Source: Diploptera punctata (taxonomy: Eukaryota; Arthropoda; Insecta; Blattodea; Blaberidae). Taken from it: a DNA stretch of 64,000 bases. Position numbers and translations under genes: made by a program. Of this stretch, positions 9,005-20,548 are shown one piece after another; the stretch's first letter is position 1, and each line of letters begins with the position of its first letter. Under the pieces are notes generated by a model, which did not search any database, was not told the origin of the DNA, and saw only the letters and a list, made by a program, of their open reading frames with translations. Where the stretch lies: assembly GCA_030220185.1 (NCBI GenBank), contig JASPKZ010007423.1, positions 191,501 through 255,500 of the forward strand. The letters run 5' to 3'.

Positions 9005-10893
9005 GGAGAAGATGGAAGAAAGAAGAAAATGGAAAAATAGCAACACAGAAGAAGCCAAAAGAAACTACAGGAAACTAAACAACGAACTTAGAAGAGAAAC
9101 TGACAATGCAAGGGAAGATTGCATGAAGCAGAAATGTGAAGAACTAGAGAATCTGGAAAAGGAAAGGAAAATATGATTTAATGTACCAGGAAGTTAAAGG
9201 CTTGGACTATGGAAAGAAGAGCAGGAAAACTATGTGGCTGATTGAGGACGAAAATAATGAAGAAATAACAGACAAACAGGGAATTATGAATACATGGGGA
9301 AAACATGTAGAAGAGCTATATGAGACAAGAAATCGTCCGGCTAACTTGGATATAGAATATGAAGAAGACGTATTAGAAGATGAAAAAGGATTTTCAATTC
9401 TGAAGGAAGAAGTTGAACTAGCAATTAAGGAAATGAAAAATGGTAAAGCAATAGGGGTAGATGGAATCCCCATTGAATTAGTTAAATGCTTGGGTGAAGG
9501 AAAGAAGGAAATTCTGCGTTTATGCACCAAGATATATAAAGAAGGTGAATGACCCGAAGAATTGACTGAGACAGTGTTAATACCAATACCGTAGAAAAAC
9601 AATGCAAAGAAATATAAGGAGTTCAGGACTATCAGCTTGATATCACACTCTGCAAAGATTCTCCTGCGAACACTAAATCGACGTTTACGTTCTACGATGG
9701 AAAGCGAATTGGAAGAAGAACAGTTTGGCTTCAGGAAGGGAAAGGGTACAAGAGATGCAATTGGATTGATACGAACAATAGGAGAAAGATATATAGAAAA
9801 GATAAAGATGTTTATGCAGTATTTGTCGACCTGGAAAAGGCCTTTGACAGAGTAAATTGGAATAACCTCCTGAAGATCTTGAAGAAAATTGGCGTGAACT
9901 GGAAGGAGAGGAGGCTCAGAAGTAGTCTTTATATGAGACAGCGAATAAAAGTGAAGATAGGAGAAGAAATGCCAGAGGGAAGAGAAATTGGAAGAGGGGT
10001 GGGGCAAGGATGTCCTCTATCACCTACCCTTTTCAACATCTACCTGGAAGACCTAATGAAGAACTGTTTCAGTAATACGGGAGGCGTAAACATGGGAGGA
10101 AGAAGCATAAAGTGCATAAGATTTGCTGATGATATGGCTTTGCTAGCAGAAGATGCAATGACATTGAGGAACATGCTGATGGGGCTGAAAGACAAGTGCG
10201 AGGATTATGGGATGAAGATAAATAGAAATAAGACGAAGGCCATGATTATAGGAAAGAAACAAAGGAAGATAAAAATGAAGGTTAAAGATTAGGCCATTGA
10301 GCAAGTGGAGAGCTACAAATACTTGAGTTGAACTATCAATAGTAACATGAACTGCGGTCAAGAAGTAAAGCAGAGGATAGCAATGGCAAAATAAGCTTTC
10401 AACAAGAAGAGAAGCATTTTCTGCGGACCTTTGGCATCAGAAATAAGAAAGAGGCTAGTGAAGTGCTTTGTGTGGAGTGTAGCATTATATGGTGCAGAGA
10501 CGTGGACATTACGACGGAATGAGGAAAAGCGACTGGAAGCTTTTGAGATGTGGATATGGAGAAGAATGGAACGTATGAAATGGACAGACAAATTAAGAAA
10601 TGAAGATGTGCTAGACAGAGTGGGTGACAGAAGAACAATGCTGGAACTCATAAAGAAGAGGAAAAGAAATTGTTTTGGCCACTGGCTAAGAAGAAACTGC
10701 CTGCTGAAGGATGCTCTAGAAGGAATGGTCAACGGAAATAAAGTTAGAGGCAGAAAAAGACATCAGATGATAGACAATATTAAAATAAATGGTTTGTATG
10801 GAGATACAAAAAGGAAAGCTGTGTCAAGGAAAGAGTGGAGAATGCTGAGTTTGCAGTGAAAGACCTGCTCTTGAGCAGAACACTGTGAACGAA
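9005..10893 (+). mobile_element. LINE-A, RTE-like non-LTR retrotransposon, 5'-truncated
   Basis: A reverse transcriptase frame broken by at least five stops or shifts (open blocks 9005-9175, 9181-9552, 9637-9855, 9879-10292, 10431-10859). Motifs in order: ELAIKEMKNGKAIGVDGIPI, EEEQFGFRKGKGTRDAI, VFVDLEKAFDRVNW (first catalytic Asp, about 9817), GRGVGQGCPLSPTLFNIYLE, RFADDMALLAED (catalytic FADD, about 10118), YGAETWTLRRNEEKRLEAFE, and the tail GRKRHQMIDNIKINGLYGDT. The pattern resembles RTE/BovB-type elements. The endonuclease is absent. The ORF ends at the TGA at 10857-10859, leaving a 3' UTR of only 34 nt that contains a stem-loop. It sits inside transposon T copy A with a 10-bp target duplication. 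Confidence 0.88.
10851..10893 (+). promoter_or_regulatory. LINE-A 3'-end stem-loop shared with SINE-1
   Basis: CTGCT (10865-10869), loop CTTG, AGCAG (10874-10878). The 18 bases TTGCAGTGAAAGACCTGC starting at 10851 are identical to the SINE-1 tail near 49087. LINE reverse transcriptases commonly recognise such a 3' structure. Its role here is inferred. Confidence 0.75.
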
Positions 10894-10903
10894 TTATTCC
10901 CAT
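10894..10903 (+). repeat. Target-site duplication of LINE-A, right copy
   Basis: TTATTCCCAT, identical to 8995-9004. Confidence 0.85.
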
Positions 10904-11582
10904 ATATCCGCATTGCAGAATCCGTTCGAATTTCAGTTGTTTCAAAATTGCCGCTTCTCAAGAATTCCTAAAATATTAGAAAGGAAAGCTTTAAAAATGT
11001 AGTAAAATATCAAAGTATTTTGAATATTTTCAAAGCGATTATTGAGAAATATCCCACGTTAGCCTTTGAGGATGTGATGAAAATAACAGAATTTGCAGGT
11101 GAGTCAGCAGGAAACATATATTATACTCATAATGGAATTATATATAAAGGATATCTATCGATATTATGGATAAAGCTTAGGTCAAAATGTCTGATTAGGT
11201 ATGTTCATATATAATTTTTTTGTCATAAAATAAATAAAATATGGAAGTTCCTAATTATTGGTACCATCTTACTTTGTATCCAGTCCAGTAAAATACGATG
11301 TTGCCTGGGAAAATGTTTCTATCGATGACAGTTCCGTACACAATTGATTCACATGGCGAGTAAAAGTAGCATCACAGTTCCATCAGTAGACCGAGTCGGC
11401 GGAGTAACAACTTAAACAAGTTTTTTATATTACAACTGGAACTTAGCTCGAAATTAGTAGAGGTCATATGTGTGTATTTATTTCATTGTATGTTTATTAA
11501 TACAATGTAGACCTAATTATATTTTGAAATGGTGAACACGATAAAATATGCATTTTTAATGACATTACAAACCATAATTTGG

Positions 11583-11705
11583 CTTGAGGATCGAGGAAAT
11601 TCCAGGGGAAACCCTCATTCAAGTTGCTCGGAATTCGGATTTGAATTCGGGACCTATCAAATATGAATCCCAAAACTTACCACTTGAGCCACCTCGCTCT
11701 ATATC
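11583..11705 (-). mobile_element. SINE-3 head (tRNA-derived)
   Basis: The minus strand reads GCGAGGTGGCTCAAGTGGTA (A box) and then GGTCCCGAATTCAAATCC (B-box-like), followed by a body GAGGGTTTCCCCTGGAATTT. A tRNA-like head with a short unrelated body suggests a SINE. It is the only copy in the window. Confidence 0.55.
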
Positions 11706-11849
11706 CACATGTGAGATAAAAAACATAACCTCACATTCCCCAGTCTTAACCCTTAATATGGCAAAACACTGGAATGGACTGGATAAGGCAAAGTCTAGCT
11801 TCGCCCAGTGTGCTGCATATGTTAGAACCCACTAGGGCTGTTTGGCAGC

Positions 11850-12083
11850 TAAGTTAATAGTGGCTATCATTACGGGGTTGTAGTTCACTTAACCCGAGCC
11901 TATTTGGCGGCGCTAGCGTTTGTGTGCCAATGGTGATGAAATTTGGACAGAGATAGGGATGTGATGACCTGAAGCAGGACATCAGAAACCACATTGCTTT
12001 AAAGCCGAGAGTCGGAAATCCAGCATTGTGGAATGAGCCACGCTACTCCAGGTGAGAGCACATCGCCAAATCTCTGGCTGGAT
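11850..12083 (-). mobile_element. Jk-1 copy 1: 3' region
   Basis: This stretch aligns with the sequence after ORF2 in Jk-1 copy 2 (31160-31290). Both contain a GAGTAG-GTGGCTCA block followed by a TTTC-GACTCTC block. The exact end of the element is not fixed, as no poly-A tail or target duplication was found. Confidence 0.55.
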
Positions 12084-14781
12084 TTAATGAGGAGTAAATC
12101 GGATGAATATGTTTCTATGTACAGCACGCCACTGGGGCAAGCGTCCCATACTGCGTACCATAAAATTTGTATGCAAAGATGTAAATTTGTGCATCTTGCT
12201 TACATTTTCAGTTATCATGGCATCAATATGGGGAGTTGGGCTACGTTGTGTAGGTCTGTCATCCTTGTGAAACGCGGTGCTTGAAAAATTATTTTCAAAC
12301 ACTTATTCTGTATAATTTGTATTCTTCGTTTATGCTGTTCTGCGAGGATGCTCCAGGCCTCACATCCGTAAAGTAGCATGCTGCGGATCACGCTTTTATA
12401 CAGTAAAATCTTGATCTTACGTGACAACGTATTCGACCTGAAAAATGGGTATAAAATTGCAATTGCTGCATTTGCTTTATGTTGTAGATGTCGAATATGA
12501 ATTTTGAACGTAAGCTTGGGGTCCATATGGACCCCAAGATACTTCACTGAAGGTTCAAGGCGAAGATTTTGAGTTCCCAAGGTTAGTTGGACGGGTGACC
12601 GTCTGGTTGATTTTGTGAAAAGGATCGCCTAGGTTTTTGTCGTATTTATCTTTATGTTCCATAACTGGAACCAAATATAGATACGGTTGAGAGCGGTTTG
12701 GAATACATGGATTCGATTAGGAAGAGATTTGAAGGTAGTCTGGTAAAAGAAACAGGTATCATCGGCGAATGATGCGGTATGGATGTAGAGGATAGTAGGA
12801 AGGTCTGATACGTATAACGTATACAGTATGGGTGAAAGGACAGCACCTTGGGGAACTCACGCCAAGATTGCCTTGCAGTCCGATTTATACCCACTGATCG
12901 AAACATAGAATTTTCTGCCAGTGAGGTATTTTGCAATTAATTTAATAAGTGGTGCCGGAATTTGAAATTTGATTAGTTTATAGATAAGCCCATTTATCCA
13001 GGTCGTATCAAATGCCTTCTCAATGTCCAGGAATACAGCGATGGTACTACGTTTCCTTTTATAACCCGTGACAATATGATCAACCAGTCTTGCTAGCTGG
13101 AGCGGAGTGCTATGTAAATTTCGAAATCCAAATTGGTGGTTTGGTACAAGAGCTTTGTCTGTAACTTCAATTTTGAGTCTTACCAAAATTGTTTTCTCCA
13201 AAAGTTTGCCCAGTACAGGCAGCAGACTAATTGGTCGCAAATTGTCTGGGTCTGATGGATTCTTGCCGGGTTTTGAGAGGGTTATGACTTTGGCAAGTTT
13301 CCATACGTTAGGAAAATACTGTAACTTAATACAGTATTTAAAGATTTGGAGTAAAAGGAGTAAGGATTTGATGGGTAGATTTTTGACAGCAAGGTTCGAG
13401 ATACCATCGCTGCCAGGGGCACGGTTAGGATTGAGGTTACGTATATATGTACGCACCTCTGTAAGGTGGATATCTGGAAGGACATGTGGGATAGGAGTAG
13501 CAAGAAACGTAGTAACAACGTCATTTACCTCAGTCTCATGTACTGGAGTAGTGAGTTCATGTGGTCGGAACCGATTGGCCAGATGTGTAGCAAGGACCTG
13601 GGCCTTATCGCCAGGGTGATAGACCCAGGTACCATTGCTGCTGATTGCAGAAGGAGGAGCAGGAGCTCTACTCCTTCTGATCCTTTTAAGGATATCCCAC
13701 GGAGGAGTTCGATCAATATTTTGTTGAGTCATAGACTCTTCCCATCGGTCCTGATTAAGTTGCTGCAATCGGCTTCGTACCAGATGAACATAGCGATTGT
13801 ATACTTGTTTGTGTTGACGGGAGCCAAAACGTCTGTATAATCGAAGATAGTAGCGCTTTGTTGATAAATAATGTTGAAGTGTAGGGTCCGTGTATTTTTG
13901 TGGTGCAGTGTAGTTTGTTGGTGTTGTTGATAGTCTAACAGCTGTTTTTATAGTCGCCTGAAAATTTAGAATGGCGTCTTCAAGTTGTTGTGAAGACTCA
14001 ACAGAAAGTGTAGGCTCAATCCATTGATTGAGCATGTAAGTGCATTTCTGCCAGTCGATTTGCGCTTTTTGTATAGAAAAAGGTGGCGATAATTGAAAAG
14101 ATGGTGTAATTTTAAAGTGTATGGGTGTATGATCCGAGTCCAATGCGTTTTCAATGGTGTTAATGTGTGCTGATATAGGTACATTCTTCGAAAGGACTAT
14201 GTCAAGGATATCGGATCGAATGCCAAAAGCTGTGTGATGGAAGAAATTGTGATCCCTTGGAGCAGAGATTTCTATGTTTTGAAGCTGAAAATAATTTTGA
14301 AGTATGAGGCCTGAGGCATTTTGGACACGACAATTCCAGAAATGATGTTTAGAATTAAAATCTCCCGCAAGCAAATAGCTGCGGGAGACAGAAGTTAGGA
14401 TATTGAGGTCGTGTCTGGTTAATTGTCTTAAAGGAGATTTATAGATAGAGGCGATGAAGGTGGTTTGATTTGGGGAAGTTGGGACTAATATTCCAGTAGC
14501 CTCAATAAATTGAAGCCTGGGAATGTTGGTCACTCTATGGCTGATGGTTCTTTTGATGCAGATGGCTGTTCCTCCAAGGGGACCGTCAAGACGGTCATTA
14601 CGGTATGTATAATAGTTTCGGATTTTAAACCGATCTTTGGGTTTAAGATGGGTTTCATTCAGAAGAAGAATGTCTATATCTCGTTGTTGTATGAGTGTTT
14701 CTAGTTCATGAGACTGTCTGGCTATTCAATTGGCATTAATGCCAGGACATTAAGATAGCTTCCATGTGCGAAATTAGCCAT
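12084..14781 (-). pseudogene. Jk-1 copy 1 ORF2: endonuclease-reverse transcriptase (Jockey-like)
   Basis: ORF2 starts at the ATG at 14779-14781, overlapping the end of ORF1 by 8 bases. The first ~80 codons are broken by stops and shifts. A 558-codon open block (12857-14533) then carries the endonuclease motif LAGDFNSKHHFWNCR, the SDHTPIHF motif, and the RT motifs SKPGKNPSDPDNLRPISLLP and AVFLDIEKAFDTTWINGL. A shift at about 12857 moves the PQG motif into a second frame. The catalytic box SFADDTCFFYQ lies near 12755-12775 in that frame. The C-terminus continues with KYLGVHMDPKLTFKIHIRHL and SMLLYGCEAWSILAEQHKRR (12215-12580), then RAVHRNIFIR near 12100. Its layout and motifs match Jockey-clade ORF2 proteins. 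It is inactive. Confidence 0.9.
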
Positions 14782-15652
14782 TGTCACCGATACACATATT
14801 CACCAATTGTGACAGGATCAACAAGCACTCCATTGGAGATTTAAAGCCAGCCAATATAGGCTGGAAATCTTGGAGTGCCTGTTGTGCCTGTTCGGTCATT
14901 AAGGGGTGAAATACAGGCTGAGTCTGTGCTCGAGCAGTACGATCAATGCGTTGTTGAGCTTGATTGAAAGAACTTATGGCTTGACTGAAGGATAAGGTGG
15001 GGTTTACTTTTATACAAGAAAAAGTACGTAGAGTGTGAACATTAGATGTTGGAGGTTTGGGTTCTCGGGCTTTTATATAAGCTTGCTTAGCTGCCTCATA
15101 AGCTGGGCAGCTACGATAGGAGGCAGGGTGGCCTGTTGCTCCGCAATTTGCGCATTGTAGTTTAGATGGATCAAGTTGTGCCTCCGCTTTTATGGGGAAT
15201 TCTTTATGATTGTGTGCCTTTGAACATACAACGCATCGGGACGTCAGGTTGCACCCTGCGAAGGTGTGATTAAAGTTCTGGCAGTTATAACACTGTTTGA
15301 GCCCAGAACGCGGTCTGTATGGTTCCACAGCGACAACTGTGTACAACAAGCGATTTATATTGTAAATTTCTCGAGCTGAAGCTGTATTCTCTAACTCGAT
15401 AACAAATAGGGGAAGTAGGATGGTGATCTCTCCGTCCTTTTTTGACATTTGCTTGATTGTTTTTATAGGATACTCTAGCGCCAGGAGCTCGCTATGTATG
15501 TCTTCAGTAGGGGTTGAGGATGGCAATCGCTTGAGTACTACCCTCAGTGGAAGATCTTTCTTAAGTTGATAAGTGTAATATTGTTTGTTTACACTTTTGA
15601 AAAAATTCTTTAACTCTTGAAAATCCTCCACTGAGGGTGCATAATTTGGCAA
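14774..15652 (-). pseudogene. Jk-1 copy 1 ORF1: gag-like zinc-knuckle protein, 5'-truncated
   Basis: A 292-codon open frame with no ATG at its upstream end. It begins at NYAPSVEDFQELKNFF, which matches the middle of ORF1 in copy 2 (YASSVEDFNTLKEFF), so the copy is truncated there. The block around LPLRVVLKRLPSSTPTEDIH resembles the domain that precedes the zinc fingers in insect Jockey gag proteins (PRE_C2HC). Then come the CCHC-type knuckles CYNCQNFNHTFAGC, CVVCSKAHNHKE and CANCGATGHPASYRSC. The knuckles are expected to bind element RNA. The second one has lost its last Cys (KEFPIKA). The frame ends CIGDNG and overlaps ORF2 by ATGGCTAA. Confidence 0.9.
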
Positions 15653-15655
15653 AAC

Positions 15656-17588
15656 ACACTTTTCATCTGCTAGTTATTTGAATGTGGCGGACCGCAGTGA
15701 AAACGGAATATTGTGTAACTGGTATTATTAGATATATTGTATAATTAGACACACATTTAATTGGTTTCTTTTGGTTTGTTTTCTTCTGTTTTATTTAAAA
15801 TATTAAATTAATTAAATCAACTGATGTATCCAAAAGGATACGTTACGAATTTAAGGGTTAATGAAGCTACAGAAATTAAAGGTTATAAAGATAAGAAATC
15901 AGAAATAGAAACAGAAGAAGTATATTAAAAACAAAATACTGTTACAGTATTGGCTCAGTGTAGCAAGTGGGCCTGAAATATGTGACCATACTAGAAATAC
16001 CAACATTATAAAATTGACAATTAATGAAAATGTTTGAAATTTTGAAGAAGTGGCGAATTTCAAATATATAGGAACAATAATTAAAAACAGGAATGATGCG
16101 AAGAAAGAAATTAACACAGGTTAAATTCTGTAAATGCATCTTATTGCCATCACAGGGAAATTTGCCATCTCTAACTTCACTAAAAATATCTTAAACTAAA
16201 AATATATAGACCCTAACATTATTATTCTCTGAGTTATATGTACGCGAAACACTGTTAAGTAGTGAGTTAGTTAGTTCATAAGAAATATTTGAACCCAATA
16301 GGGAGAAAAGTTTAAACAAACCAATACGTTCAATCAGTGTTGTGTCCTAATTAATAATGAACGACACTGTTTGAAATGTAAACTAATTAGTGTCGTAATT
16401 ATAATCTAGGGGAGAAAGGACCAACAAGACATTTTCTTACAAGCTCGATGTTATCTTACGTGCTCTAAATCCAGTCATGTGACACTGGTTTCTAGTCCTT
16501 TCCGAAGGAACATATACTTATGACATTTACGTCTTAAAAAATTCACAAACGCCGGGAGGGTTTGTTCCCGTGAACTTTAAAACCAGAAGCGAGCATGATA
16601 AGCTCTAGTCTAGCAAGATCGATTTCACGTCTAAGAAGAAACAAATAAATAAGAAAATGCTTTAATCTTATGCATATTGCATTCTCAATGTCATATTAAC
16701 AGAAATTGTAACATAACGTGACTCTTTTAAGAATAAAACTGTGCTTACGATTATTTAAACACGAGGAAACTTGTTGTAATTTGATATCTAAGTCGATATG
16801 GAGCTTTTTCCCCAATGTGCAATAAATAATTTTATTAACCCTTCAGAGCGGATGGATTTAAATGGCCGAGAATACTCTGATGCGGGAGGAAGTTCACCGG
16901 TATTTAAACTTAGCCGCTCAGTGCCAGTATTCCAATAACGCATTTAAATTGATATATCTTGAGTAATTTAAATGTTTTTGAAATTTGTTTATGGTGAACC
17001 CTTAATATAATATTTAATTAATTAAATTTGTTACGGTTCTCACGTAACATCTCTGCATTTTTTGCAGACTTATTTATGGTTGTTGTGCCACAGTTGAAAT
17101 AGGTCCTTTTTGTAAATTTCTCACATAAGTGACACAGTGTATTGCACTAGGGATTCTTTAAAGAATTCAGAGAACCAGCTTTACCTAACAACAAAACGAA
17201 ATATTTACACAAAGAAAAGGGTCTTGAAAAAAAAAGTATGAACTTCAAAAATTGGTGTGATAAATCTTCAAAATGTAAACCAGCTGTTTGACACTCGGGC
17301 AACAATAAGTGTATTTTTTTCCCCTTATGTTTACTTTGTTCATGTTTATTACAAACACATTGCTTCTATGCGCTGACCTTCTTTCTTGTAGGGGGGGGCA
17401 GCCTTCTCCAAATGTGTCTTTCTAACACTTTGGAAACATTATTTTAGGTCGTGTGCCTTCAAAAAATGGTCTTTCTACACATCAGACCTGTTGTACTAAA
17501 AGACCTTCATCAACCCTAAATTTCAATGCCTTTCTTCTGGTTTCCAAACCGAAACCAGTTGATGAAATATGACTATAATAGTTTCGCC
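15656..17588. other. Non-coding stretch
   Basis: AT-rich sequence. It contains a TTAAGGGTTAA-like patch near 15852 and a short G-run near 17391-17397. I recognise no gene or repeat family. Confidence 0.5.
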
Positions 17589-17589
17589 G

Positions 17590-17877
17590 GAGGTGTGGAC
17601 TTAAAAGATCAACATGCTACAAGCTGGAAGATCGAGGGTTTGAGTCCTGGTGGATCAGGATTTTTAAACTGAACCAAACCTTCAGGCGGCACCGTGAACC
17701 CGGGGTTGACTCAGCCTCTAACTGAAATGAGTACCAGATGCTTGTTATGGGCCGTCAGACAGAAATAAGTACTAGGCTTACATCAAGTACCGATAGTTTA
17801 GAAAAGTGGGAGCCTTAACCTCCTAATATCCCAAGAACCTTCTAAGGTCTGTAGTGGACCACTTTACCTTTTAGATA
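17590..17877 (+). mobile_element. SINE-2 copy 1 (diverged)
   Basis: A tRNA-like head with ATGCTACAAGCTGGAAGATC and the B box GAGGGTTTGAGTCCTGG, then the SINE-2 body: GATTTTTAAACTGAACCAAA, GGCGGCACCGTGAACC, GTTGACTCAGCCTCTAACTG, AAATGAGTACCAGATGCTTG and GTGGGAGCCTTAACCTCCTA. It is more diverged than the copies at 46117 and 50031, so probably older. A TA run at about 17934-17953 follows. Confidence 0.8.
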
Positions 17878-18444
17878 CTGACTGAATTGTAGAGTAACTA
17901 CCTTTCCATAATGTAAAGATATCGTCATTTGAAATATATATATATATATATATCTGAAATTTACTGTTGTGGTCCTGTACTGTAGCGTAAATCGGAAATA
18001 ACTTTGTTGGGTCTTTATATATACTGAATTTTGCGACATTATTATTAAAAATGAAGAGATTTGAAAATAGATTCAATTTGATAGACAAGCTAATCTACAA
18101 AAAAAGGCGAATTTAGTTTTATAAGAAATCCTTTATCAAGTTATAAATTTAAGAAAAATGTCAGAGGTCGCAAGAATAAATGCAAATATAAAATTATTTT
18201 GACTTGTTACTGAGGGCCGTAATCAGTTAATATATGCACTAATATAAACTTTGAAGCCTCTACATAAAATTTGTATAAACTGTAAATAGTTAATGTAATC
18301 ACAAAGGTCATAATTACAGTTTAAAGCAGTGCGTGTAGCTAGCGTACATGTCACGTCGTTCCGCATTTGGTGAAGAATTCAACTTGCGTACACGTCACGT
18401 CGCTCCACGCTGACGGGTTAAAGATAGATACATTTCACAATAGT

Positions 18445-19110
18445 AAATTACAATCCGAGGTTGGAAAGTGGTTTTTACAGAAGCGAGAAAATTATTAAAA
18501 TCAGAGCGATAGCAAGGTTTTTAATTTCCGAGATTCTGTAAAACACTTCACAAACGTATCTTATACCGGTACATATTTTTTGGTCGATGATGTTTCCATA
18601 ATGAAAAATAAATGAAATAATAGCATCTTTGTTGGAAATATTTTCGTTCATTATATACAACTGACTGGCGTTAGCAGGCTGACCAATGTAATGTACGAAA
18701 ATCCATTTAGTTGATTCCTACAGTAGACCGTGACACCAACCAGGCCTAAAATGACGGCAACTACGAATTTATTGTGTTATATTGTTTCAAATCAAGCTCA
18801 GTTACTTTAAAAAGCTGTGAATTGGTTTGGTATAATGTGTATTCATTCACACAACCTATTGAATACATGTTTGTAATATCCATTGCATACACATTCTATC
18901 CATGGCGGTACAAAACAGGGCAGTGATTGTCTTCCCTTTCTAGGGTAGTAACTTGTAATATTACAGTACCGTTATTTAGTTATTTATGGGTTTGGCCACC
19001 CCGACAATATAGGAAAACTGAACTTTCAATCCTGGTCGTCATTCTTGTACGTACGACAGAACGCACTATCCGTGCAAAAATGATTGTCAAACATGCGCTT
19101 CTTTACTAAG
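18445..19110 (+). repeat. Dispersed repeat R650, copy 1, with a conserved hairpin
   Basis: It aligns over ~0.65 kb with 24436-25055. Shared blocks include ATTTCCGAGATTCTGTAAAA, CGTGACACCA and TTTCAATC-TGGTCG-CA. Near its left end (18466-18549) an imperfect hairpin has arms GTGGTTTTTACAGAAGCGAG and ATTTCCGAGATTCTGTAAAA around AGCGATAG. It is non-coding and may be a non-autonomous transposon. Confidence 0.7.
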
Positions 19111-19612
19111 CGATAACAAAATATTTACGTAATAACTTATATCGTAACAAGCAAAGTCTACAAGTGCTAAAATGTAAACTATTTTAACACATTAAATTTT
19201 AAATGACTTAATTTTTGACATGTCATAGCAGAAGTGTTTCATCTCTCAATATCTACCGTGGAAATGTATGTATCCGATCTATCAGGTAACTATTCATTTA
19301 CATTAGTTATCATGGTTCAAATGAAGGGTATAAGGAAAATTCCAGGAATCTCACTTTTCCACCAGTAAAAAATACCTTCTATTCAAGGCAATTAGAAACA
19401 AAGGCGTTGACTTTTTTTCTTGAAAATGTGAGTGTGTAAAATCAAGAATATCTATTTCAAGTTATCTGGGGGAAAATCAGTAATTATTTTGAATTACCTA
19501 TGATTTTCTTACACAACTTCAACTTTACAACATTTTCGCAATACTGCAAAACTTGCACTTTTGCTTCTAACCTGCTCAATTATACAACGTACGTATCTGG
19601 ATGGACACCGAT
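19111..19612. other. Non-coding stretch
   Basis: AT-rich. Nothing recognisable. Confidence 0.5.
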
Positions 19613-19840
19613 CTCCTAAATAACTAACCCACTGGCTCTATCCAACTCGTAGGTTTATGGTTGCGTGAACATAAGCTCTGCATACATTCCTATCCTGAGC
19701 AAATGTCTTCCAATCATCATCTGTAAAATCTACTTCCCTCAAATCATGATCGTTATTCTCCCACCACATTCTTGGTCTACCATCTCGGCGTTTCCGCAAG
19801 GGCACCGATCTCCTACTGACCAATATTCCATGAGAAAATT
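19613..19840 (-). mobile_element. LINE-B 3' tail
   Basis: The minus strand encodes RRDGRPRMWWENNDHDLREV, then DFTDDDWKTFAQDRNVCRAY and VHATINLRV, the LINE-B C-terminus, ending in the characteristic GGGTTAGTTAT-type tail. Confidence 0.85.
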
Positions 19841-20244
19841 CCTTCTACATAGAAATTTGTGGTATCGTGGACATATCTCAAGACACGATGCATTAGGTCG
19901 TTGTTTTTTTCGATTCCTGTATAAATTATTATACGGAAATTACCCCATTAATGATTTTCTTCCGTCTATTACTTGTTTGTTCATTAACTTATTTATAATA
20001 TCGATCTTATTGATTTTTCTCCTTTAATAATTCTCTATCTTTTGCAAGTTAATACATGACATTCCTTTGTCCTGAGATTACAATATTATACACTACATAA
20101 GTTAGTTATTTCGGTAGATCAACATAATCTTTTAGGTCTAGTTTGATGTAAAAGTTAACAAAACAATTTCATAAAACATCACAAAATCTCTTGAAAGAAG
20201 TGAGTATGTGAAGTTATCTGGTGGAAAGCATTCATCACCCGAAG

Positions 20245-20548
20245 TTATATATTTGTAAAGGTGTACAGCGATCCTATTACAGGTCTCACAGAGCTATTGA
20301 AAAAGTAGGAGATTATGGCTGACAATTGGAGACTATTTATCTCCCGAGTGTTACGGACTGCGTGATGGACTGTTTCAGTCAAGAAAATATATCTGGTATT
20401 CATTGATGTTAGAGGCTGAGTAGATCCCAGTGACATGATCCTACCACAATGTTTCGTCAAGTGGTAATAAGCCTGACCTCATCTGAAATCGAACTCGCAA
20501 CCTTCCGGTTTGTAGTATATTGCCTTAGCAAATCATGCAACCTGCTTT
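20245..20548 (-). mobile_element. SINE-2 copy 2 (strongly diverged)
   Basis: The minus strand has GGCAATATACTACAAACCGG, then a B-box-like GGTTGCGAGTTCGATTTC, and later CTCAGCCTCTAACATCAATG. These match SINE-2 in order. It is the most decayed of the five copies. Confidence 0.65.

Larger units (their letters stand above)
8767..11452. mobile_element. DNA transposon family T, copy A (split by LINE-A)
   Basis: Terminal inverted repeats: the left end starts CCGAGCTAAGTTCCAGTTGT at 8766 and the right end is ACAACTGGAACTTAGCTCG at about 11434-11452. The pairing continues inward (ATGTAAAC against a GTTTTTTATAT-like version). Without the LINE (9005-10893) and one 10-bp duplicate, the element is about 0.79 kb. 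The right part encodes IIEKYPTLAFEDVMKITEFA then GESAGNIYYTHN (11038-11140), a short helix-turn-helix-like relic that also occurs in copies B (38759) and C (52788). I infer an internally deleted, non-autonomous DNA element. No DDE domain is visible and no target-site duplication was resolved, so the superfamily is open. Confidence 0.75.

Noticed and set aside
9207..10007. 266-codon minus-strand frame, one of the longer ones here
   Set aside because: It lies antisense to the LINE-A reverse transcriptase. Its Ser/Phe-rich sequence is the complement of Glu/Lys-rich RT codons.
12652..12936. Separate small gene
   Set aside because: It is the shifted frame of Jk-1 ORF2 with the FADD box.
13107..13619. 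170-codon plus-strand frame
   Set aside because: It is antisense to the Jk-1 ORF2 reverse transcriptase and has no motif of its own.
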